The position numbers were made by a program, and so were the translations under genes. This document shows, piece after piece, positions 43,515 through 51,673 of a stretch of DNA of 64,000 bases. The notes under the pieces are model-generated. The model saw only the letters and a program-made list of their open reading frames with translations. It searched no databases and was not told the DNA's origin. Location: positions 10,664,001-10,728,000 of the forward strand of contig NZ_CP022098.1 of NCBI RefSeq assembly GCF_002305875.1, read 5' to 3'. This stretch comes from Cystobacter fuscus. Lineage in GTDB: Bacteria > Myxococcota > Myxococcia > Myxococcales > Myxococcaceae. Within the stretch, counting starts at the first letter, position 1. Each line of letters begins with the position of its first letter.

Positions 43515-44813
43515 ATGACTTCGGGCATAGGCAAGGCGCGCATGACTTCTCCCGTCACCATCGAAGAAGAGAGGGGCCAGGAGGAAGAGGCCCAGCTGCC
43601 CGCCATCGAGGGGAAAGACTTGGAGGCGGTGCGCGCCTACGTGCTGCAGCTGCTGACGGAGGGCCGCGGCGAGCAGGCCATTGAGATGTTGTTGGACCTG
43701 TTGGGTCGGCTGCGCGAGGAGCACAGCTCCACGCTGGTGCGACTCAAGCAGGCGCTGCGGCAGCTGTACGGACGGCGCAGCGAGAAGACTCCCGCCAGTC
43801 AGCTTCAACTCCTGCTGTCATTGCTCACCCAGCAGCAGTCCGTCGAGCCAGCGGCCGAGCCCACCACCGCCGACGGCGCACAGGCAGCCGCCCCAGCGGC
43901 CCCGCCGGCCGACGCGCCGAAGAAGGCGCCCAAGCGCCCGCCCGTGCGCGGCGCCCAGGCCCTGCCCGCGCACCTGGAGAGGCGCGAGGTGCTGGTGCAA
44001 CCCGCGGCCGAGGAGTGCGTCTGCCCGGGTTGCGGTGAGCAGAGGCAGCCCATGGGCGAGGAGGTCAGCCAGCGACTGGAATTGGAGCCGGCGCGCTTCT
44101 ACGTGCGGGTGGAGAAGCGCCCGAAGCTGGCATGCCAGCGCTGCAAGGAGGGGGTGGCCGCCGCGCCCGCCGGTGAGACGCCACTACCCGGGGCACTGCC
44201 CGGCCCGGGGCTGCTGGCGCAGCTGCTGGTGGGCAAGTACCGCGATGGGCTACCCCTGCACCGCCAACAGGCCATTTTCGACAAGCGCCACGGGGTGAGG
44301 CTGCCCGCCTCCACCCTGGGCGACTGGGTGGCGAGCGCCAGTGACTTGCTGCCGCCCGTGGTGCAGCTGCTCAAGCAGCGCACGCTGGCGGACGCCCTGC
44401 TGCACACCGACGACACCGGGGTGCGCGTGCTGGACAGGGACGACGCCCGTGGCATCAAGCGCGGCCACCTCTGGCCGTACGTGGGCGTGGGTGGCAACGT
44501 CTTCGTGGAGTACACCCCCGACTGGAGTGGCACGGGCCCCCAAGCGGTGCTGGCCGACTTCCGAGGCTATCTGGTGGTGGACGGCTACAAGGGCTACGAG
44601 GCCCTCTTCGGCCCCACCTCTCCACGCATTGAGGTGGGCTGTTGGATGCACGCCCGGCGTGGCTTCGAGCGCGCATACGTGGCCGGAGACGCTCGCGGCG
44701 GCACGGTGCTCATGCTCGTGCAGAAGCTGTACGCCGTGGAGCGGCAGGCTCAGGACGCGGGGCTCTCCCCCGAGGCGCGCCTGACCCTGCGACTTGCACA
44801 CAGTCTGCCTGTC
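43515..44813 (+). pseudogene. IS66 TnpC transposase, copy A, C-terminus lost
   Basis: Identical to the intact transposase at 46111-47805 up to LRLAHSLPV, then it runs into the reversed IS right end at 44814 and the frame ends in nonsense at 45038. It keeps the first two catalytic Asp (HTDDTGV, VVDGYKGYEA) but lacks the third acidic residue (DNGEVERL), so it cannot be active. Confidence 0.9.
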
Positions 44814-45299
44814 GTAAGCCCCCGAGCCAGCCCAGGGTGTCGACCAGCGAGGAGCGTGGCATGGTGGCCGCGTGATGGACGGCACGTCGACGAGCCTATC
44901 GCTGCTGAGCCTGCTGCTGGGCCCACGACTCGGGGAGGAGCTCCGCGAGGCGGGAGGCGGGGAAGCGGGTGTCGCCGAGCTTGGGCAGCACGTCGCGGAA
45001 CCAGGCCCACGGGTCCATGCCCAGCCGGTAGCAGCTGAGCACGAGGGAGTAGACGTTGGCGGCCCGGTGGCCAGCGGCATCGCTGCCCAGGAAGAGCCAG
45101 TTCTTGCGTCCGAGGACAATGAGCTTGATGAGGCGCTCCACCTCCCCGTTGTCCAGCGGAATGCGTCCGTCCGTCAGGAAGCGGCCCAGGGGGACGTAGC
45201 GGTTGCGCGCGTAGGCAATGGCCTTGCCCAGCGGCGTCTTGGCGGGCACGTGCGGGGCCCACTGCTCCAGCAAGCCGAAGAGTTCCTCGTAGACAGGCA
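44814..45299 (-). mobile_element. IS66 right end in inverted orientation (486 bp)
   Basis: Reverse complement of 47402-47887 of copy B: starts with GTAAGCCCCCGAGCCAGCCC (right inverted repeat reversed), runs back through the transposase C-terminus and ends in GACAGGCA, the reverse complement of the 8 bp TGCCTGTC that ends copy A. Copy B follows with no spacer. Confidence 0.92.
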
Positions 45300-45349
45300 G
45301 TAAGCCTCCGATCCAGCCCAGGTAGTGGAAGTGCTCGAGGGGCCGCAGA

Positions 45350-45751
45350 GTGCGCGGCGCGATGACGACGAACACAGCGACGACGAAGACGGAGCCGGCG
45401 TGGTTGGAGGCAGCGCGGCGGCCGAGGTGGACACCGGAGGTAGCAGCGCAGGTGGTGCGAGCGTGGGAGGAGGAAGGAGGCACGCAGTCGGCCTTCATGC
45501 GCAAGCACGGTTTGCCGCGCGAGAGGCTGCGCTTCTGGACGAGGAGGCGAGAAGGGAAGGAGGGGGCGCGCACGGCCATGTCCTTCGTGCCCGTGGAGGC
45601 GGCGCCCGCTGAGCGGAGCGAGGCGGGGCGGGAGCAAGGGGAGGCGGTGCAAGTGGAGGTGGGCGGAGTGCGGGTGCGAGTGGAGGCGGGAGCAAGCCAG
45701 GCACTGGTGGAGCGGGTGCTGCGGGCGGTGAAGGAGGTGCAGGGGTGCTGA
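45350..45751 (+). CDS. tnpA: IS66 TnpA (OrfA), copy B
   Basis: 133 residues, identical to copy A: helix-turn-helix protein (WTPEVAAQVVRAWEEEGGTQ) with a C-terminal Arg/Val-rich domain (VEVGGVRVRVEAGASQALVE). It is the first gene of the complete IS66-family element and overlaps tnpB by 7 bp. Confidence 0.85.
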   Translation: MRGAMTTNTATTKTEPAWLEAARRPRWTPEVAAQVVRAWEEEGGTQSAFMRKHGLPRERLRFWTRRREGKEGARTAMSFVPVEAAPAERSEAGREQGEAVQVEVGGVRVRVEAGASQALVERVLRAVKEVQGC

Positions 45752-46089
45752 AGCTACCGGAGGGAGTGAGAATCTGGGTGGCGACACAGCCGTGCGACAT
45801 GCGCAAGCAGGCCGACGGGCTGAGTGCGCTGGTGCAGGGCGGCCTTGGGCAGCAGCCGAAGTCGGGCCACCTGTTCGTCTTCTTCTCCAGGAGAAGGGAC
45901 TTCGTCCGCATTCTCTTCTGGGACGCCAACGGGTACTGCACCGTGAGCAAGAGACTGGAGGCGGGACGCTTCCGGGTACCGGCGCCCGTGGAGGGCCAGG
46001 CCGCGGTGCACCTGGACGTCCGGCAGCTCGCGGAGTTGCTGTCGCTGGTGGAAGCAAGCCACGCGGTACGGCGGCGCGAGGTGCACTGA
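45745..46089 (+). CDS. tnpB: IS66 TnpB (Orf2), copy B
   Basis: 114 residues, identical to copy A, IS66 Orf2 family (LPEGVRIWVATQPCDMRKQ; SGHLFVFFSRRRDFVRILFW). An accessory protein required with TnpA and TnpC for IS66 transposition. Confidence 0.92.
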   Translation: MLKLPEGVRIWVATQPCDMRKQADGLSALVQGGLGQQPKSGHLFVFFSRRRDFVRILFWDANGYCTVSKRLEAGRFRVPAPVEGQAAVHLDVRQLAELLSLVEASHAVRRREVH

Positions 46090-46110
46090 GTCCGCGCTTG
46101 CGCGCCCGGC

Positions 46111-47805
46111 ATGACTTCGGGCATAGGCAAGGCGCGCATGACTTCTCCCGTCACCATCGAAGAAGAGAGGGGCCAGGAGGAAGAGGCCCAGCTGCCCGCC
46201 ATCGAGGGGAAAGACTTGGAGGCGGTGCGCGCCTACGTGCTGCAGCTGCTGACGGAGGGCCGCGGCGAGCAGGCCATTGAGATGTTGTTGGACCTGTTGG
46301 GTCGGCTGCGCGAGGAGCACAGCTCCACGCTGGTGCGACTCAAGCAGGCGCTGCGGCAGCTGTACGGACGGCGCAGCGAGAAGACTCCCGCCAGTCAGCT
46401 TCAACTCCTGCTGTCATTGCTCACCCAGCAGCAGTCCGTCGAGCCAGCGGCCGAGCCCACCACCGCCGACGGCGCACAGGCAGCCGCCCCAGCGGCCCCG
46501 CCGGCCGACGCGCCGAAGAAGGCGCCCAAGCGCCCGCCCGTGCGCGGCGCCCAGGCCCTGCCCGCGCACCTGGAGAGGCGCGAGGTGCTGGTGCAACCCG
46601 CGGCCGAGGAGTGCGTCTGCCCGGGTTGCGGTGAGCAGAGGCAGCCCATGGGCGAGGAGGTCAGCCAGCGACTGGAATTGGAGCCGGCGCGCTTCTACGT
46701 GCGGGTGGAGAAGCGCCCGAAGCTGGCATGCCAGCGCTGCAAGGAGGGGGTGGCCGCCGCGCCCGCCGGTGAGACGCCACTACCCGGGGCACTGCCCGGC
46801 CCGGGGCTGCTGGCGCAGCTGCTGGTGGGCAAGTACCGCGATGGGCTACCCCTGCACCGCCAACAGGCCATTTTCGACAAGCGCCACGGGGTGAGGCTGC
46901 CCGCCTCCACCCTGGGCGACTGGGTGGCGAGCGCCAGTGACTTGCTGCCGCCCGTGGTGCAGCTGCTCAAGCAGCGCACGCTGGCGGACGCCCTGCTGCA
47001 CACCGACGACACCGGGGTGCGCGTGCTGGACAGGGACGACGCCCGTGGCATCAAGCGCGGCCACCTCTGGCCGTACGTGGGCGTGGGTGGCAACGTCTTC
47101 GTGGAGTACACCCCCGACTGGAGTGGCACGGGCCCCCAAGCGGTGCTGGCCGACTTCCGAGGCTATCTGGTGGTGGACGGCTACAAGGGCTACGAGGCCC
47201 TCTTCGGCCCCACCTCTCCACGCATTGAGGTGGGCTGTTGGATGCACGCCCGGCGTGGCTTCGAGCGCGCATACGTGGCCGGAGACGCTCGCGGCGGCAC
47301 GGTGCTCATGCTCGTGCAGAAGCTGTACGCCGTGGAGCGGCAGGCTCAGGACGCGGGGCTCTCCCCCGAGGCGCGCCTGACCCTGCGACTTGCACACAGT
47401 CTGCCTGTCTACGAGGAACTCTTCGGCTTGCTGGAGCAGTGGGCCCCGCACGTGCCCGCCAAGACGCCGCTGGGCAAGGCCATTGCCTACGCGCGCAACC
47501 GCTACGTCCCCCTGGGCCGCTTCCTGACGGACGGACGCATTCCGCTGGACAACGGGGAGGTGGAGCGCCTCATCAAGCTCATTGTCCTCGGACGCAAGAA
47601 CTGGCTCTTCCTGGGCAGCGATGCCGCTGGCCACCGGGCCGCCAACGTCTACTCCCTCGTGCTCAGCTGCTACCGGCTGGGCATGGACCCGTGGGCCTGG
47701 TTCCGCGACGTGCTGCCCAAGCTCGGCGACACCCGCTTCCCCGCCTCCCGCCTCGCGGAGCTCCTCCCCGAGTCGTGGGCCCAGCAGCAGGCTCAGCAGC
47801 GATAG
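46111..47805 (+). CDS. tnpC: IS66 TnpC transposase, copy B (intact)
   Basis: 564 residues. After an N-terminal coiled region and a zinc finger (CVCPGCGEQRQPMGE with a second Cys pair ACQRCKEG), the DDE core is complete: Asp in HTDDTGV (about 299), Asp in VVDGYKGYEA (356) and Glu in DNGEVERLIKLIVLGRKNW (485), the latter block being the IS66 signature. All three Tnp genes of this copy are open, so the element could still move. Confidence 0.92.
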   Translation: MTSGIGKARMTSPVTIEEERGQEEEAQLPAIEGKDLEAVRAYVLQLLTEGRGEQAIEMLLDLLGRLREEHSSTLVRLKQALRQLYGRRSEKTPASQLQLLLSLLTQQQSVEPAAEPTTADGAQAAAPAAPPADAPKKAPKRPPVRGAQALPAHLERREVLVQPAAEECVCPGCGEQRQPMGEEVSQRLELEPARFYVRVEKRPKLACQRCKEGVAAAPAGETPLPGALPGPGLLAQLLVGKYRDGLPLHRQQAIFDKRHGVRLPASTLGDWVASASDLLPPVVQLLKQRTLADALLHTDDTGVRVLDRDDARGIKRGHLWPYVGVGGNVFVEYTPDWSGTGPQAVLADFRGYLVVDGYKGYEALFGPTSPRIEVGCWMHARRGFERAYVAGDARGGTVLMLVQKLYAVERQAQDAGLSPEARLTLRLAHSLPVYEELFGLLEQWAPHVPAKTPLGKAIAYARNRYVPLGRFLTDGRIPLDNGEVERLIKLIVLGRKNWLFLGSDAAGHRAANVYSLVLSCYRLGMDPWAWFRDVLPKLGDTRFPASRLAELLPESWAQQQAQQR

Positions 47806-47931
47806 GCTCGTCGACGTGCCGTCCATCACGCGGCCACCATGCCACGCTCCTCGCTGGTCGACACCCTGGGCTGGCTCGGGGGCTTACCCCTCTACACCTG
47901 TGGGAACTGCTTCTTGGCGGGGGGACCAGGC

Positions 47932-48678
47932 GTGACGAGCTTCTCGGCCATGAACCAGCCACGCTTCATCGCGCATCTCGCCTCGAATGCCTCGGTTTTC
48001 GCCTACCTTGAAGTAGAGCAGGACCGCATCCGCCCGCATGTTGACGCGCTTGCAGCGAGCATGGAGATGGGACTCAAGATCTCCAATGCGTCCGAGCCCC
48101 TGCGGAACCTGCTGGGATGGCTCGGCAAGAAGAACGACGTGCTCAGCCAGCGCAAGCAGTCGCTCTTCCAGAACGCCAGGAGCAGTTGGGTGGGGCGCTA
48201 CATCCAGGTCACGCGCGGCTTGCTGCCGCCCGTGCTCGTCGAGAGCCTCCAGCCTCTGCGCCAACTGGAACGAGTGGCCACCTTCCTTCTCGCTCTCCAA
48301 CGACGTATCGGACCCCTGCTCGAAGAAGTGAAACAGAAGCCAGCTCTACGTGTCCTGCTCGAAGGAGCGGGTGCGGAGAAGAGGATGATGGCCGCCTTCG
48401 CGGACTTCACGGCGGAGATACTCGGCATCGAGTTGGCGCACAGGGAGATCGCTGCGCTCGCCATCCTCATCGGCTATGAGGACCCCACCTCGGACAAAGA
48501 TGAAACCGACAAGCGGGTGTGGAAGTGGACCAACGCGCGCCAAAACTCCAAGGAGCTCCTGGCGGCGTTGAGACAACTCACAGGCCAGAGTCCCCCACCC
48601 ACGGCACCAACCGACCCGTCACCAGAGGAGCCGCCCCTTCCTCCACCGCAATCCCCATTCGGGGACTTGCAGGCATGA
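47932..48678 (+). CDS. Hypothetical helical protein
   Basis: 248 residues from GTG 47932 (GGGGGG 8 bp upstream; ATG 47950 is an alternative). No signal peptide or TM helix; mostly amphipathic helices (LGWLGKKNDVLSQRKQSLFQ, PLRQLERVATFLLALQRRIG, ALRVLLEGAGAEKRMMAAFA) and a Pro-rich tail. No family recognised. It starts 45 bp after the IS66 right end and may be truncated or newly controlled by it. Within the tRNA-Pro element. Confidence 0.5.
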   Translation: MTSFSAMNQPRFIAHLASNASVFAYLEVEQDRIRPHVDALAASMEMGLKISNASEPLRNLLGWLGKKNDVLSQRKQSLFQNARSSWVGRYIQVTRGLLPPVLVESLQPLRQLERVATFLLALQRRIGPLLEEVKQKPALRVLLEGAGAEKRMMAAFADFTAEILGIELAHREIAALAILIGYEDPTSDKDETDKRVWKWTNARQNSKELLAALRQLTGQSPPPTAPTDPSPEEPPLPPPQSPFGDLQA

Positions 48679-48681
48679 GTT

Positions 48682-48765
48682 CCAGGGGGTGGAGATGATG
48701 GGGGGTAGTGAGCCCTCCCGTCTCCAGGGGGTAGAGATGGTGCTGGGTAACGACCCCTTCCCTCT
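48682..48765 (+). repeat. Two tandem 42-bp units upstream of the polymerase gene
   Basis: Units start at 48682 and 48724 (CCAGGGGGTGGAGATG and CCAGGGGGTAGAGATG) and agree at 33 of 42 positions by eye. Iteron-like or regulatory; could be part of an origin of the element. Confidence 0.6.
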
Positions 48766-48950
48766 CTAGTAGAGACCAATCGCCCCACAACCCCACGAGA
48801 CCTCTAGGATTTTTCTTCGACCAAAGCATCTCGACATTGCCACTCAGAGCCGGACGCCCAGGACAGGCGCCCTGCGCACGAGGCGGCAAGATGCGACGGT
48901 CGAAAGTCACCGGGAACTCCAAGAACATCACCCTCATCCAAGGGATCACA

Positions 48951-48983
48951 ATGAGGGGGCAGGCGTGTTATCCGCCCCCTCAT
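48951..48983 (+). promoter_or_regulatory. Perfect 10-bp inverted repeat 150 bp before polB
   Basis: ATGAGGGGGC (48951-48960) and GCCCCCTCAT (48974-48983) enclose a 13-base loop, AGGCGTGTTATCC. Such a stem-loop could be an operator, terminator or origin hairpin. Confidence 0.55.
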
Positions 48984-49132
48984 CACGGTTCCGGACACTC
49001 TGTTGAGCCCCTCGACGTCGTAATTTCGAGGGCTTGCAAGCTCCGAGGGGCTGGACGGCTCCAGTCCGCCATCTGGCGAAACGCGCCAGTCTCCTGCCGC
49101 GCCAAGTCCCTGGAATTGCTCGGGGGTGGCGC

Positions 49133-51418
49133 ATGAACGAGAAGGATTTGGAGACGCACCTGGGGCTGCTCCTGTCCCGGACGCTCTCTCCCCTCCGTCG
49201 TCGGCCCCGAGCGTATCCGCACACCGTGCTGGTGGGCGTGAGCGTGAAGTGGGACGAGGAGCATCGCGTCCCGCTGCTGTTGCAGCTCGTCACCCTCGCG
49301 GACGAGCACGTCCACGCCCAAGCCTACGAGCTGCCCGAGGGACAGCTCATGGGCGAACAGCTCATCGACTGCATCCGGGAACTGCTCCGGCGGGCCGATG
49401 CCATGCCGCCCGCCCGGCGCGGAATCCGGCAGGTGCATGTGGTGGCACACGAGGCCAGCAGTCTCCTCGCCCTCTTTCCTTCCGCCGTGGCCGAGGCGCG
49501 GGTGGAGCAGGTGGGAAAGGCCCACCACGCGCGACTGGAGCGCGTGAAGCGCGAGGAGGGCACCTGGGACGTGCGGCTGGTGGATCTCGCGGGCTATTTC
49601 CCGAAGACTCCCTTGGAGGAAATCGCTCGAACCGTGGGCCGTCCCCGCCTGGAGGCAGATGGGCCGCACCTGACCGAGCTGAAGCGGACGGATCTAGCGC
49701 GGCTGGTGGCCCATGCCACCCGGGACGCGGAGGTGGCCCTGCGTGCCATGCGGGACTTCCGCCAGGGGGTGCTCGCCGAGTGGAACATCGACGTGCTCGG
49801 CAACCGCACCTTACCGGCCGTGGCGTCCGCCATCTTCCGCCTGCACTTCGTGCGGAATGGTCCCGCCCCGGTGGTGAAGCGCGAGGTGGTGCGCAAGGTG
49901 AAGAAGGGCACGGGCTACCGGGATGAGCCGCGTGTCGAGCTGGTCTTCAACGGCGACCCGAACGTGCGCCGCATGGCCTGCCGCGCCTACTGGGGTGCGC
50001 AGTCGGAGGCGTTCCGGCGCGGCTTCCACGTCGGCGCCTTCGCCGAGTACGACGCAGTGTCCCTCTATCCCTACGCGGCGATGCTCCAGCCGCTCCCCCA
50101 CGCTGGGACACGGTGGGTCCGGCTGGAATCCCTCGCCCAGGTCGAGGAGCACGAGGGCTTCGGCACCTTCACGTTCGTCTTCCCGAGGGGCACGCGCTAC
50201 CCCTGCCTGCCAGTGCATCGCAACGGCGTGCGTCGACTCGTCTTTCCTCTTCAAGGAACCTCCTCCTGCACGCTGGCCGAGGTGCGCCTGGCGCTACGAC
50301 GGGGGGCGAAGGTGAAGGTGGTGGAAGCCTACGGCTTCAAGCCCGGCCCTCGTGAGCGCGACCACGACGTGAGCCGCTACATGCGGCACTTCCTCGAGAA
50401 GAAGGCCGCCGCCAAGAGGGGCACCCTGGAGTACGCCACGGCCAAGCTCTTCGCCAACGCCCTGCTGGGCAAGCTGGCCGAGAAGATGCACGGTTCGGGC
50501 CTGCTGGACGTCGAGCGCGAGGCCCAGCTCCACGGCTTCGGCCCGGGACTGGGAGCGGCCATCCACGGCTCGCCGTTGTTGCGCGCCTCGCTCAAGGGGC
50601 CTCCGGATGTAGGCAGTGCCTTCGCCCCGGAGTGGGCCACGCTGGTGCTAGGCCGGGCTCGCGCCCTCATGGCCGACATCACCGCGCGTGGGGCCCTTCT
50701 CGTCTCCACCGACGCCATCATCTGCCCCGAGGAGTTGGACCTGCGCTGTGAAGGGCTCGATGCGCTGGAGAGCGTTGGCAGCGGCATGCGCCTGGAGCAT
50801 CGGGCTGATGCCGTCTTCATCGCCCGTGCTCGCTTGTACGCGCTGCTGCGGAGGGTGGAGGACGTGGGCCCCGGTGAGACAGTGCTGGGACGGGACGACA
50901 CCTGGGCGGTGGTGCGTGTCGCCCGTCAGGGGACGAGCGAGTCGGAGGCGGACTTCGCCCAGACGCTGCTGGCCTGCCTGCGCGAGGGGCGCGACGTGGC
51001 CCCGACGCGCATCAGGAAACGGAGGCTGACGGTGGAGGCAGCTGTACGTGAGGGCAAGCCCATCCACTCCCTGGTACAGGAGGAGGTGCGCACGGGTTTC
51101 TCGTGGGACAACAAGCGACGGTTGCTCGACCGCGACAGCAAACCATTCACGCAGAGCACGGACACCGCCCCGTACCGCTCACTCTCGCGGCTGGAGGCAG
51201 GTGAGCGTCAGCGACAGATTCGAGAGGGAGGCGCGCGCCCTCGGAAGTCACGGGTGCCGGCCCACAAGATGGAGAAGGCCCTCACCTTGTTGAGTGGCGG
51301 CAGAAGTGTTCGAGAGGTGGCCAGGGAGCTGAAGCTGGCCCGCTCCACGGTCGGCGACATCAAAAAGCGCGCTGGCCTGGGCACGGTGGAGTCTGAAGAA
51401 GGAGGCGCCGATGCGTAG
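49133..51418 (+). CDS. Family B DNA polymerase-like protein with C-terminal helix-turn-helix
   Basis: 761 residues from ATG 49133 (GGGGG 8 bp upstream). The palm motifs of PolB are in order: RAYWGAQSEAFRRGF (284-298, YxGG-like), motif A EYDAVSLYPYAAM (305-317, D307), motif B KLFANALLGK (438-447) and motif C VSTDAII (524-530, D527). The 314-437 region has the GTFTFVFPRGTRYPCLPV and FPLQGTSSCTLAEV blocks of the DNA_pol_B_2 group (protein-primed, organellar and primer-independent PolBs). Residues 1-230 look like an exonuclease domain with weak ExoII/ExoIII traces (HVVAHEASS; HATRDAEVA). A helix-turn-helix (SVREVARELKLARSTVGDIK, 725-744) ends the protein, which is unusual. In an operon with excisionase and integrase genes. 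Confidence 0.72.
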   Translation: MNEKDLETHLGLLLSRTLSPLRRRPRAYPHTVLVGVSVKWDEEHRVPLLLQLVTLADEHVHAQAYELPEGQLMGEQLIDCIRELLRRADAMPPARRGIRQVHVVAHEASSLLALFPSAVAEARVEQVGKAHHARLERVKREEGTWDVRLVDLAGYFPKTPLEEIARTVGRPRLEADGPHLTELKRTDLARLVAHATRDAEVALRAMRDFRQGVLAEWNIDVLGNRTLPAVASAIFRLHFVRNGPAPVVKREVVRKVKKGTGYRDEPRVELVFNGDPNVRRMACRAYWGAQSEAFRRGFHVGAFAEYDAVSLYPYAAMLQPLPHAGTRWVRLESLAQVEEHEGFGTFTFVFPRGTRYPCLPVHRNGVRRLVFPLQGTSSCTLAEVRLALRRGAKVKVVEAYGFKPGPRERDHDVSRYMRHFLEKKAAAKRGTLEYATAKLFANALLGKLAEKMHGSGLLDVEREAQLHGFGPGLGAAIHGSPLLRASLKGPPDVGSAFAPEWATLVLGRARALMADITARGALLVSTDAIICPEELDLRCEGLDALESVGSGMRLEHRADAVFIARARLYALLRRVEDVGPGETVLGRDDTWAVVRVARQGTSESEADFAQTLLACLREGRDVAPTRIRKRRLTVEAAVREGKPIHSLVQEEVRTGFSWDNKRRLLDRDSKPFTQSTDTAPYRSLSRLEAGERQRQIREGGARPRKSRVPAHKMEKALTLLSGGRSVREVARELKLARSTVGDIKKRAGLGTVESEEGGADA

Positions 51419-51626
51419 GCCCACCATGGATACGGACAACTTGGAGCAGGAGGAGGGCCTCTGGGACGCGAATGACGTGGCTCGCTTCCTCAAAGCCTCG
51501 CGCTCGTGGGTGTACCAGCGGGCTCAGGCGGGTCAGCTTCCGTGCGTGAAGATCGGCGGGCTGCTGCGCTTCGAGCCGGCAGAGATCCGCGCATTCATCA
51601 GGGGCCAGGGCACAAAAATCAGGTAG
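51411..51626 (+). CDS. Excisionase-like MerR-type helix-turn-helix protein
   Basis: 71 residues. ATG 51411 overlaps the polymerase stop by 8 bp and has AGGAGG 6 bp upstream; ATG 51426 would be a later alternative. The sequence GLWDANDVARFLKASRSWVY, then QLPCVKIGGLLRFEPAEIRA matches the excisionase/DNA-binding family of short winged-helix proteins that direct integrase-mediated excision. It is the middle gene of the polymerase-integrase operon. Confidence 0.82.
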   Translation: MRRPTMDTDNLEQEEGLWDANDVARFLKASRSWVYQRAQAGQLPCVKIGGLLRFEPAEIRAFIRGQGTKIR

Positions 51627-51673
51627 GTCCAGGTCATAAGACCTCTGAGGTTCATCTTCACGAGGAGGTCCGA

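Larger units (their letters stand above)
42704..44813 (+). mobile_element. IS66-family element, truncated copy A (left 2,110 bp)
   Basis: Begins with the left inverted repeat GTAAGCCTCCGATCCAGCCC and is identical in layout to copy B (offset 2,596 bp). It stops after TGCCTGTC (44806-44813) within the transposase gene, where a reversed right end begins. Right-flank DNA does not follow. Confidence 0.9.
45300..47887 (+). mobile_element. IS66-family element, complete copy B (2,588 bp)
   Basis: Ends GTAAGCCTCCGATCCAGCCC (left) and, reversed, GTAAGCCCCCGAGCCAGCCC (right), the GTAAG start being typical of IS66. Contains intact tnpA, tnpB and tnpC. The left neighbour is the inverted 486 bp end, and the right neighbour (CCCTCTAC) does not match the left flank of the array (ACGCCGGG), so no outer target duplication is left. 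Confidence 0.92.
48679..49132 (+). other. 454 bp non-coding region before the polymerase gene
   Basis: Contains a tandem pair of roughly 42 bp units at 48682-48765 and a 10 bp perfect inverted repeat at 48951-48983 (listed separately). No gene recognised. The position directly upstream of the polymerase operon makes it a candidate promoter, replication or regulatory region. Confidence 0.5.
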
